DNA of 18,192 nt. Origin: an uncultured Treponema sp. (lineage in GTDB: Bacteria; Spirochaetota; Spirochaetia; Treponematales; Treponemataceae). The translations under genes were made by a program, and so were the position numbers. Location: contig CALAUH010000163.1 of NCBI GenBank assembly GCA_937892225.1, positions 1-18,192 on the forward strand. Direction: 5' to 3'. Shown here piece after piece: positions 1 through 6,110 of this stretch; the stretch's first letter is position 1; each line of letters begins with the position of its first letter. The notes beneath the pieces are model-generated. The model saw nothing but the letters and a program-made list of their open reading frames with translations. It had not been told where the DNA came from and did no database searches.

Positions 1-116
1 TTTAATTTCTATTTGTTTACTTGAAGCTTCAACTTACAATCCATTTATATATTTCCAGTTTTAAATGCATTATAAAGTATATAAAAATGACTTTCAAGTC
101 AAATAATTGATTTTCT

Positions 117-467
117 GTGCCAAGATATATAGTACTTAAATTATTATCTGCTTTATTTATTCAAATAATGTTTACATTTTTGTTATATTCTCAAACTCTT
201 TTAGGAAGTAGATGGATTTTACCAAAAAAATATAAAAAGAAAGGATTTGATTTTTATAAGACTGAAAGTGAAATAAAAAGTATGGTAAATGATGCAGAAA
301 ATAAAGATTGCCTTATTTGTTTATCACCAATATTATCAAAATTATTTAGAGGTTCACCAGAACCCATCACTACTATATTGGTAATCTTCAAATTGTTCTT
401 CTTTGATATAATTTTCTATAATCTTCTGCCTGTTTTATTGCTTCACGAATATCTGCAACACCTGTAA
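117..467 (+). pseudogene. Fragment of a membrane protein with a CxxC (RING-like) start; possibly not bacterial
   Basis: This open frame begins at a GTG with no ribosome binding site and a stop codon two codons upstream. It encodes one hydrophobic segment (about residues 8-30), then a GSRWILPKKY stretch, then ENKDCLICLSPI near residues 62-73. The order of membrane helix, LG-R-x-LP, basic/Tyr segment and C-x2-C-x-x-P-I resembles the C-terminus of Tul1-type eukaryotic transmembrane RING ubiquitin ligases, though the later zinc ligands are missing. From about base 388 on, the frame only runs antisense to the truncated rarA and is not genuine. The family resemblance is from memory and weak. It may be a fragment of a eukaryotic gene joined to bacterial DNA by an assembly chimera, a relic of transfer, or a decayed bacterial membrane protein. 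Confidence 0.3.
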
Positions 468-720
468 GAACTGCATTTAATGTAATAAAATTTGATTTAG
501 TATGATTTGCAATAACTCTGGCTAATGTTGTCTTACCACTTCCTGGAGGTCCGTAAAAAATGACTGAAGTTAATTGATCTGCAGCAATTGCTCTTCTTAA
601 TAATCTGCCTTTTCCTACAATATGATCTTGTCCAATATACTCATCAAGATTACGAGGTCTCATTCTCGCTGCAAGAGGTTCAGTAGATAACTTTGCCTGT
701 TCAAATAATTCTTCAGCCAT
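388..720 (-). pseudogene. rarA: Truncated replication-associated recombination ATPase RarA (MgsA)
   Basis: RarA is an AAA+ ATPase of the clamp-loader group that acts at stalled replication forks. The 110 residues match the family N-terminus: LAARMRPRNLDEYIGQDHIVG near residues 16-36, Walker A GPPGSGKTT near 56-64, then GVADIREAI and RKLYQRRTI. In the family, RRTI is followed directly by the Walker B strand and DEIHRFN. Here a TGA follows immediately and the sequence beyond shows no RarA similarity, so Walker B, sensor and C-terminal domains are gone (family proteins have over 400 residues). The ATG at 720 has an AGGAG site inside the end of the preceding acetolactate synthase gene, whose stop lies 7 bases upstream, so the two look co-transcribed. 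The product cannot be an active ATPase. Either the gene is broken or the sequence is misjoined near base 388. Confidence 0.85.
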
Positions 721-727
721 ATTACTC

Positions 728-2455
728 CTATCGGATTGAATCAATATTTGCTTTTCCACCAGGTACAAATGGTAATACAGTTTCTTCTGAATCAATACTG
801 ATTCTTACAAAACAAGGTTTATTTTGTCTTTTAGGATCAAAAGCTTTTTTATACCATTCACTATCTGTATCTGCATCAACAATTTCAAGTCCAAATCCTT
901 TTGCAATTGAAAGTAAATCTGGTACTCGATCAAAAATTGAAGCACTATAATTTTTATCAAAAAGATATTTCTGCTGCTGATATACCATTCCCAAAGTTCC
1001 ATTCTGAAAAACAATTACAGTTACCGGCAAATTTAATTCACATAAAGTAGCAAGTTCCTGAACGTTCATCATAATAGAACCGTCCCCACTGATACAGACA
1101 ACTCTTTTATCTGGATTTGCAAGACTGGCACCAATAGCTGCAGGAAGTCCAAATCCCATTGTACCAAGACTACCTGATGTCAAGAAAGTTCTTGGTTTTT
1201 CTACAGGATAATATTGTGCAGACCACATCTGATGCTGACCTACATCAGTTGTAACGATTAAATCTTGAGAGGACTGTCCCCCTTGTTCTGCAAATTCAGG
1301 GATTTTATTAATTATTTGTCTTGGATTAACCATTTTTTCATTTTCTGGTCTTCCTAAATTGATTGAATCGTTTTCTTTTTTAATCTTTATAATACTTTTT
1401 AACCAATTAACATCTGATTTTAATTTTTTTTCTCTTACTAATTCTGCAAATACAGGAAAAACAGATTCAACATCAGCTACTAACGAAACTGTTGCAGAAA
1501 TTATTTTATCAATTTCTGCTGCATCTACATCAATATGTATTATTTTTGCATTTGGACAAAATTCTTTTACTACCCCGGTCGCACGATCATCAAATCTTAC
1601 GCCTGCTGCTATAACTAAATCTGACTCATGCATTGCATAATTTGATGCATAATTTCCATGCATTCCAAGCATTCCAATAAACTCTTCATTTGATTCTGGA
1701 ATACAACCAATTCCCATTAAACTTGTAACTACAGGAATTGAATAAACTGATAAAAATTTTAAAAGGCTGTCTGATGATTCTTTATTATTACATCCACCAC
1801 CACAATAAAGAACAGGCTTTTTAGATTTTTCTATAAGAGAACATATTTCTTTTAATTTATCTGAAAATTCGTTTTTGTCTGTATGAAAACGAACTGCAGA
1901 TTTTTTTATCAAATCATCTTTATTAATTTTAAGTTGATTTTCATCTATATCAACTGTTTGTAACTGAACATCCCGAGGGACATCTATTAGAACAGGTCCT
2001 GGTCTTCCACTTAATGCAATTTCAAATGCAGATTTTACAGCTTCCGGTAATTCCAAAGCTGATTTTACCATTACTGAATGTTTGGTTATCGGAAAGGATA
2101 ATCCAAAAGTATCAGCCTCTTGAAAAGCATCTGTTCCGATAAGAGTTGTATTAACCTGCCCCGTAATTGCTATAATAGGGATTGAATCACATCTTGCATC
2201 TGCAATTGCTGTTAATAAATTCATAGCGCCCGGCCCACTAGTAGCCATACAAACAGCAACTTTTCCTGTTGAACGAGCAATTCCCTGAGCAATAAAACCT
2301 GCAGCCTGCTCCTGACGCACGAGGACATGCTGGATTGATGAACGATTTAATTCATCATAAATAGGTAAAATTGATCCTCCAGGAATACCTGAAACAATTT
2401 TAATGCCATAATTCTCAAGCATTTTAATAATAATCTGTGCGCCCGTTAATTTCAT
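728..2455 (-). CDS. ilvB: Acetolactate synthase, large (catalytic) subunit
   Basis: This 575-residue thiamine-diphosphate enzyme condenses two pyruvates to acetolactate, or pyruvate with 2-oxobutyrate, in the first common step of valine, leucine and isoleucine synthesis. The N-terminal domain has GIPGGSILPIYDEL and the catalytic Glu in RQEQAAGF (about residue 49). The middle FAD/regulatory domain runs to about residue 345. The C-terminal domain has TTDVGQHQMWSAQY and the cofactor motif GDGSIMMNVQEL followed by NGTLGMVYQQQ. Length is normal for the family. The ATG at 2455 has AGGAG at 2461-2465. No small regulatory subunit (ilvN/ilvH) is in the window. Expression is probably set by the attenuator just upstream. 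One GGGGACAG repeat lies in frame near residue 391, encoding GGQSS in a loop before the third domain where related enzymes are variable. Confidence 0.95.
   Translation of the reverse strand: MKLTGAQIIIKMLENYGIKIVSGIPGGSILPIYDELNRSSIQHVLVRQEQAAGFIAQGIARSTGKVAVCMATSGPGAMNLLTAIADARCDSIPIIAITGQVNTTLIGTDAFQEADTFGLSFPITKHSVMVKSALELPEAVKSAFEIALSGRPGPVLIDVPRDVQLQTVDIDENQLKINKDDLIKKSAVRFHTDKNEFSDKLKEICSLIEKSKKPVLYCGGGCNNKESSDSLLKFLSVYSIPVVTSLMGIGCIPESNEEFIGMLGMHGNYASNYAMHESDLVIAAGVRFDDRATGVVKEFCPNAKIIHIDVDAAEIDKIISATVSLVADVESVFPVFAELVREKKLKSDVNWLKSIIKIKKENDSINLGRPENEKMVNPRQIINKIPEFAEQGGQSSQDLIVTTDVGQHQMWSAQYYPVEKPRTFLTSGSLGTMGFGLPAAIGASLANPDKRVVCISGDGSIMMNVQELATLCELNLPVTVIVFQNGTLGMVYQQQKYLFDKNYSASIFDRVPDLLSIAKGFGLEIVDADTDSEWYKKAFDPKRQNKPCFVRISIDSEETVLPFVPGGKANIDSIR
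1271..1282 (-). repeat. GGGGACAGTCCT repeat inside ilvB
   Basis: On the minus strand it is read sense as GGG GGA CAG TCC TCT, giving Gly-Gly-Gln-Ser-Ser in a loop before the C-terminal cofactor domain. It is preceded by a fifth G. Confidence 0.75.
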
Positions 2456-2473
2456 AAAAACTCCTGTTTATAT

Positions 2474-2508
2474 AAAAAAAGCTCTTTGGAATATACCAAA
2501 GAGCTTTT
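2474..2508 (-). terminator. Intrinsic terminator of the ilvB attenuator
   Basis: The arms AAAAGCTCTTTGG and CCAAAGAGCTTTT (2477-2489 and 2496-2508 on the + strand) form a perfect 13-bp stem around a 6-base loop, with a seven-T run (2480-2474) in the minus-strand transcript. It lies 19 bases before the ilvB start and downstream of the leader peptide, so it is an attenuating terminator and not the end of a gene. Confidence 0.9.
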
Positions 2509-2572
2509 GTATTTATATTTAGTGCTTTAGCAACAAAATATCATTACTCCCTGGTTACCTATTATTTAACCA
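2474..2572 (-). promoter_or_regulatory. Transcription attenuator of ilvB (four-segment leader RNA)
   Basis: Read on the minus strand, segment 1 is TGGTTA (2572-2567), within the Val codons of the leader peptide. Segment 2 is ACCAGGGAGT (2555-2546); with the preceding TA it forms TAACCA, the partner of segment 1. Segment 3 is GCTCTTTGGT (2504-2495). Segment 4 is CCAAAGAGC (2489-2481), followed by seven T. Segments 1:2 pair over 6 bp, 2:3 over 10 bp including three G-U pairs, and 3:4 form the terminator. Pairings 1:2 with 3:4 exclude 2:3. A ribosome stalled on scarce Val-tRNA would cover segment 1, allow 2:3 and let transcription reach ilvB. The pairing was worked out by eye. Confidence 0.85.
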
Positions 2573-2615
2573 CAACGAGAAATAAAATTTTATTGACTAA
2601 AACTGTCATTTGCAT
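2562..2615 (-). CDS. Branched-chain amino acid leader peptide of the acetolactate synthase attenuator
   Basis: A 17-codon open frame, MQMTVLVNKILFLVVVK, ends in TAA 106 bases before ilvB. Eight of 17 codons are Val or Leu and one is Ile, ending in Leu-Val-Val-Val, which is the composition expected for a control peptide sensing branched-chain aminoacyl-tRNA. The Val codons overlap the 5' arm of hairpin 1:2. No Shine-Dalgarno site precedes it. The ATG lies 6 bases after a CATTAT box with TTGACA 17 bases further upstream, so it may be translated from a leaderless transcript. An internal ATG at 2609 is an alternative start. The composition, position and following RNA structure together make chance unlikely. 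Confidence 0.85.
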   Translation of the reverse strand: MQMTVLVNKILFLVVVK

Positions 2616-2621
2616 ATTTAC

Positions 2622-2650
2622 ATAATGGACTTTTTATATAAAATTGTCAA
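2622..2650 (-). promoter_or_regulatory. Promoter of the ilvB leader
   Basis: A perfect TTGACA -35 box (2650-2645) is followed after 17 bases by CATTAT (2627-2622), which keeps the key A and T of the -10 box. Transcription would begin near 2615, at the first base of the leader peptide ATG. A repeat copy ends 15 bases upstream of the -35 box. Confidence 0.65.
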
Positions 2651-2664
2651 GTCTAAGATACAAA

Positions 2665-2679
2665 GGGGACAGTCCTCCC
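2665..2679 (+). repeat. GGGGACAGTCCTCCC repeat, intergenic
   Basis: This is a full 15-base copy between the phosphatase gene stop and the ilvB leader promoter. It is identical over 15 bases to the copies at 7490 and 7674. Confidence 0.85.
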
Positions 2680-2694
2680 TGTTTTAATAAAAAA

Positions 2695-3465
2695 TTATTC
2701 TAAAAATTTATCTTTTAAATAATTAATTTTATCTTTTGTCAAACCAATTTCTTTTATAAAAAAATTTTCAACTGAACCATATTTATTTTCAATTGTATCT
2801 AATGCATTTTCAATAAATTCTTTTTCAGCCAGCATAGAACGCATAATTTTTCTTGCAAATTTATGATTCCACTTAATTAAAAATATACCTAAATAAACAA
2901 AATATGCTTTTAATTTAACAACATTATTAGTGTATAAATAATCTTTTATAATGGAGTTTCTATCTACACCTAAAAATGATAATATCAATGCTGCAACAAT
3001 TCCTGTTCTATCCTTACCTACAGAACAATGAAAAAAAACAGAATACTGATCATCAGTTAAACTAAAAATTGTTTTTAATATTTTTACAAGATTATCTTTG
3101 CATTCGTCAGAAACTAATTTTACATACAAATCTTCCATAGGTGGCATCATTTCTAAAGTTTTTAAAGTATGAACTTTTTTTTCATGACTTATTCCTAATA
3201 CAGCTTCTGTTGAAAGAGGCATTTTTAAATAATCAACATCATCAATATAAAAATCTGGATCTTCATTTATTTCTTTATAACAACGTAAATCAATAATAGT
3301 AGACAATTTATATTCATTCTTTAATAAAAATATATCCTTATTATTCAGATTTTTAAGAGTTGTCCCCCTTATAAAAAAACCTTTTCTAACAGTTCTTCCA
3401 TCTTCAGTTTTTATTCCGCCTAAATCACGACAATTCTTTATTTTCGAAAGTTCTATATTATTCAT
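2695..3465 (-). CDS. Tyrosine-phosphatase-like protein (Y_phosphatase3 / PtpB-type)
   Basis: The 256-residue protein has the N-terminal NCRDLGG signature (residues 11-17) and the cysteine phosphatase loop HCSVGKDRTG with nucleophile Cys147 and Arg153 (C-x5-R). These match the bacterial tyrosine/dual-specificity phosphatases related to mycobacterial PtpB, which remove phosphate from protein tyrosine or from phosphoinositides. The substrate cannot be told from sequence. There is no signal peptide, so a cytosolic protein is likely. The ATG at 3465 has no Shine-Dalgarno site, but a TATAAT box lies 9 bases upstream, suggesting a near-leaderless transcript separate from the radical SAM gene that ends 43 bases before it. 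The C-terminal 70 residues are Lys/Asn/Ile rich and less recognisable. Confidence 0.85.
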   Translation of the reverse strand: MNNIELSKIKNCRDLGGIKTEDGRTVRKGFFIRGTTLKNLNNKDIFLLKNEYKLSTIIDLRCYKEINEDPDFYIDDVDYLKMPLSTEAVLGISHEKKVHTLKTLEMMPPMEDLYVKLVSDECKDNLVKILKTIFSLTDDQYSVFFHCSVGKDRTGIVAALILSFLGVDRNSIIKDYLYTNNVVKLKAYFVYLGIFLIKWNHKFARKIMRSMLAEKEFIENALDTIENKYGSVENFFIKEIGLTKDKINYLKDKFLE

Positions 3466-3474
3466 AACTGTTTA

Positions 3475-3480
3475 ATTATA
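3475..3480 (-). promoter_or_regulatory. -10 box of the phosphatase gene
   Basis: A perfect TATAAT on the minus strand ends 9 bases before the ATG at 3465. No convincing -35 box lies at the right distance. Confidence 0.45.
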
Positions 3481-3508
3481 CTATTAATTTAAAAAAAAGA
3501 TATAAAAA

Positions 3509-5221
3509 CTAATATTTTATTAATTTCTCATATATGCCTGGAAAATTTTCAGGTTTTTCCTGTTCTACATCATAATCAAAAACTTCATATTCACTATGTG
3601 CAAAATCTAAACGGGCATTTTTTATTCCACCATTTTTTTCTAATAATTCACGATGTTTCTGTTTATCATAAATGTGATTATACCAAACAGGATACCCCCC
3701 CTGCTTACCTCGCAATACAAAATCATATTTTAAAAGATTATTTAATAACGAAATTGAAATATCACTTGATTGTAAAACAGGAATAGGCAGGGCTGTCCCC
3801 CCTGTAACCCCATTTATAACTTTATATAAAAATTCAAACCAAAAAGTTTCTTTTTTTGGAGAATCAAAAACATTAATTTCCTTACCATACTTAGCTAATT
3901 GTGAAAAGAATGCCCATAAACTGATTTTTCTTTTTATATAATTTAAAAAATTTATAAATTTTTTACTATTCCAAATTGCATCTACCAATACTTCAACATC
4001 TTTTAAAAAACACATATCAGAAAATGACATATATGGCGTAGACAATGTTTCGTATACAGGCTGTTTCATCCATATCCATCCATTCTTTTTAGCATATTCT
4101 TCCATTTGTGTGCCTGAAAGGATTTTTAGAAATCCTAATTGAAAAGCATCAGGATTCAATGACAAAACAAAATCAAAAGAATTTCCAAATGTTTTTAAAT
4201 CTTCATAAGGTAAACCTGCAATTAAATCAACATGCTGATGAATATGATTTGGAATTCTCTTAATATTTTCTGCTAATTTTTCTACATTTGAAGAACGATT
4301 TATTGATTCCAGAGTCTTTTTATTTGAACTTTGTACGCCCATCTCAAATTGCATAATTCCCGGGGGGACAGTCTTTAAAAAACACAAAGCTTTTTCAGTT
4401 AAAAATTCCGCTTCAATTTCAAAATGAAACATTGTTATTCCATTATGATGTTCAATAATATATTTCCATATATTGATATATCTTTCTGGATTCAAATTAT
4501 ATGTTCTATCAACAAATTTCACTAATGGAACTTTTGCATCCAAAAAAATTTGTAATTCATCATAAACACAATTCAGCGATTTAAAACGTACATTCTTATC
4601 TATTGATGACAAACAGTAAGAACATGAATATGGGCATCCTCTCGAAGACTCATAATAAATAATTTTATTAGCTAAAGAAGACAACGGGGACAGTCCTCGC
4701 TCTTCTAAAAGTTCTGGATAAGGAAATTTTAAATCATCTAAATTACAAATCAAATCTCTTTGACCAGTATAAAATAATTTATTTTCTTTCTTAAGATAAA
4801 TACCATTAATTTTTTCCAGGTTTTTATATAAATCACATAAACTTTGATTTTTTTGTTCTTTAATTTCTAAAAATGTCTCTTCCCCTTCACCTTTTACTAT
4901 AAAATCAAGAACTGGAATTTCTAAGAAATATTTTTCTTCTGAATAACTGAATTCTGGACCACCAGCACCAATTACAACATCTGTAATAATTTGTTTTATA
5001 TCAAAAATTAAGTTTTTAATAATATCAACATTCCAAATATATCCAGAAAATAATATTACATCTGATTTTTCTTCAATTATTTTTTGTAATATCTGTTCAT
5101 AAGGCTGATTAATTGTAAATTCTAAAAAAGGAATATCACAATATGAAGAAATTGATCTTACAGCTAAACATGTATGAGAAAATGATGCATTAATACCTAT
5201 TAAAAGATATTTCAAGGACAA
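3509..5221 (-). CDS. B12-binding-domain radical SAM protein with DUF4080-type C-terminus
   Basis: The 570-residue protein has an N-terminal Rossmann-like domain of the cobalamin-binding type (LLIGINASFSHTCLAVRSI at residues 6-24, GAGGPEFSY near 86) and no obvious cobalamin-ligating DxHxxG. The radical SAM core has the cluster motif C-x3-C-x2-C at Cys196, Cys200 and Cys203 (SRGCPYSCSYCLSS). GEGEETF near 111 is typical of this group. The C-terminal third resembles DUF4080. Such proteins cleave S-adenosylmethionine at a 4Fe-4S cluster; the substrate is unknown. The start is a TTG at 5221, chosen because GGAGG lies 9 bases upstream. That GGAGG belongs to a repeat copy. A second in-frame TTG at codon 3 is less well placed. 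Three further repeat copies are embedded in frame. Confidence 0.85.
   Translation of the reverse strand: MSLKYLLIGINASFSHTCLAVRSISSYCDIPFLEFTINQPYEQILQKIIEEKSDVILFSGYIWNVDIIKNLIFDIKQIITDVVIGAGGPEFSYSEEKYFLEIPVLDFIVKGEGEETFLEIKEQKNQSLCDLYKNLEKINGIYLKKENKLFYTGQRDLICNLDDLKFPYPELLEERGLSPLSSLANKIIYYESSRGCPYSCSYCLSSIDKNVRFKSLNCVYDELQIFLDAKVPLVKFVDRTYNLNPERYINIWKYIIEHHNGITMFHFEIEAEFLTEKALCFLKTVPPGIMQFEMGVQSSNKKTLESINRSSNVEKLAENIKRIPNHIHQHVDLIAGLPYEDLKTFGNSFDFVLSLNPDAFQLGFLKILSGTQMEEYAKKNGWIWMKQPVYETLSTPYMSFSDMCFLKDVEVLVDAIWNSKKFINFLNYIKRKISLWAFFSQLAKYGKEINVFDSPKKETFWFEFLYKVINGVTGGTALPIPVLQSSDISISLLNNLLKYDFVLRGKQGGYPVWYNHIYDKQKHRELLEKNGGIKNARLDFAHSEYEVFDYDVEQEKPENFPGIYEKLIKY
3791..3800 (-). repeat. 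GGGGACAGCC repeat inside the radical SAM gene
   Basis: Read sense as ACA GGG GGG ACA GCC CTG, giving Thr-Gly-Gly-Thr-Ala-Leu near residues 472-477, in the C-terminal domain. Confidence 0.7.
4364..4373 (+). repeat. GGGGACAGTC repeat, antisense inside the radical SAM gene
   Basis: Antisense to the gene, it supplies AAG ACT GTC CCC CCG, Lys283-Thr-Val-Pro-Pro287, just before the conserved EMGVQS segment. The match falls in a position that already fits the family, so it may be substitution and not insertion. Confidence 0.7.
4686..4698 (+). repeat. GGGGACAGTCCTC repeat, antisense inside the radical SAM gene
   Basis: Antisense to the gene, it encodes Arg175-Gly-Leu-Ser-Pro179 about 16 residues before the first cluster cysteine. 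Confidence 0.75.
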
Positions 5222-5222
5222 T

Positions 5223-5235
5223 GGGGACAGCCTCC
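5223..5235 (+). repeat. GGGGACAGCCTCC repeat forming the radical SAM ribosome binding site
   Basis: On the minus strand this copy reads GGAGGCTGTCCCC. Its GGAGG, extended by the preceding AA to AAGGAGG, is the only Shine-Dalgarno sequence in front of the TTG at 5221, with 9 bases between. It also lies about 100 bases upstream of the transposase start. Confidence 0.8.
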
Positions 5236-5332
5236 TTAAAAATTAAAATAAATTTATCTTTTTTTTATTTTTTTTTCAATAAAATTGCATTTTTTTTCAT
5301 TTTTTTATCATAAATATTATCAGGAGGAATAA

Positions 5333-6070
5333 ATGAGCCGACATCCAAGACAATTAAGTAAATCAGGAATATATCATGTGATTATTCGTGGAAATAACAA
5401 ACAAAATATTTTTCTTGATGACAATGACCGCAAACTATTTATTAAAAAAATGTATTACTATGCCAAGCAGGAAGAAATTAAAATTTTGGCTTACTGCCTT
5501 TTAAATAATCATGTACATATTCTTGTAGGAAATGCAACAAGAACTTTAAGCAAGTTTATGTTAAGACTTAATACAAGTTATTCACGATTATTTAATATAA
5601 AATACGATCGAACCGGTCATTTATTTCAAGGAAGATTCTTAAGTACTCCAATTGAAACTAATGAAAAGTTTAAAATCACAATAAGATATATACTTAAAAA
5701 TTCAGATAAAAAAAACACCGGTAAATACATCGACTATAAATGGTCAAATTATAAAAATCTTACAGAATCTTCATATTCACAAAATAAATTTATATTTGAT
5801 ATTTTTCATTCTAAAAAAGAATTCATAAATTATATTTCAGAAAAAATAATAGATATTAATTTTGATTATGATACGAACATCAGATTCAGTGACAAACAAG
5901 CTTTAAAACTTATAAAAAAATTATTAAAAATCGATGATCCTACAAAATTATTACAATATGATAAAAATACTCTTGTGCATAAAATTAAAATATTAAAAAA
6001 ACATAAATTAAGTCAAAATCAAATATCAAGAATTACTGGCGTCAGTAGAAAAATTATCAGACTTGCTTGA
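5333..6070 (+). mobile_element. REP-associated tyrosine transposase (RAYT, Y1/HUH superfamily)
   Basis: The 245-residue protein is a single-copy TnpA_REP-type transposase related to IS200/IS605 TnpA. These enzymes nick and join single-stranded DNA with one catalytic tyrosine, and in several bacteria they act on short palindromic REP repeats scattered through the genome. Visible motifs are YHVIIRGNNKQNIF at residues 14-27, the metal-binding HUH triad in LLNNHVHILVG near 57-67, GHLFQGRF near 96-103, and RYILKNSD near 117-124, which carries the likely catalytic Tyr. The last 40 residues look like a helix-turn-helix (LSQNQISRITGVSRKIIRL). AGGAGG lies 5 bases before the ATG. No terminal inverted repeats or partner gene surround it, as expected for RAYTs. 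GGGGACAG repeats flank it but none is inside it. Confidence 0.9.
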
Positions 6071-6075
6071 TTAGA

Positions 6076-6103
6076 TTGAATCTTTTTTTCTTTTTATTAT
6101 AAT
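6076..6103 (+). promoter_or_regulatory. Promoter of the RqcH-like gene
   Basis: TTGAAT (6076-6081) and a perfect TATAAT (6098-6103) are 16 bases apart. The ATG follows 7 bases after the -10 box with no Shine-Dalgarno site, so the mRNA should be leaderless or nearly so. Confidence 0.6.
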
Positions 6104-6110
6104 TAATTTT

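Noticed and set aside
21..32. Perfect palindrome TTGAAGCTTCAA
   Set aside because: Possibly an operator, but it lies in the doubtful first 390 bases, occurs once and has no clear gene to regulate.
1081..1090. GTCCCC in ilvB resembling the repeat on the minus strand
   Set aside because: It reads GGGGACGG and lacks the ACAG core; it simply encodes the conserved Gly-Asp-Gly cofactor motif.
3358..3367. TTGTCCCCC in the phosphatase gene
   Set aside because: It matches only GGGGACA and not the G after it; it fits the family's Arg-Gly-Thr-Thr-Leu segment, so it was not counted.
6071..6093. Possible terminator GATT...AATC plus T-run after the transposase gene
   Set aside because: The stem is only 4-5 A/T-rich pairs, and the region is better explained as the rqcH promoter.
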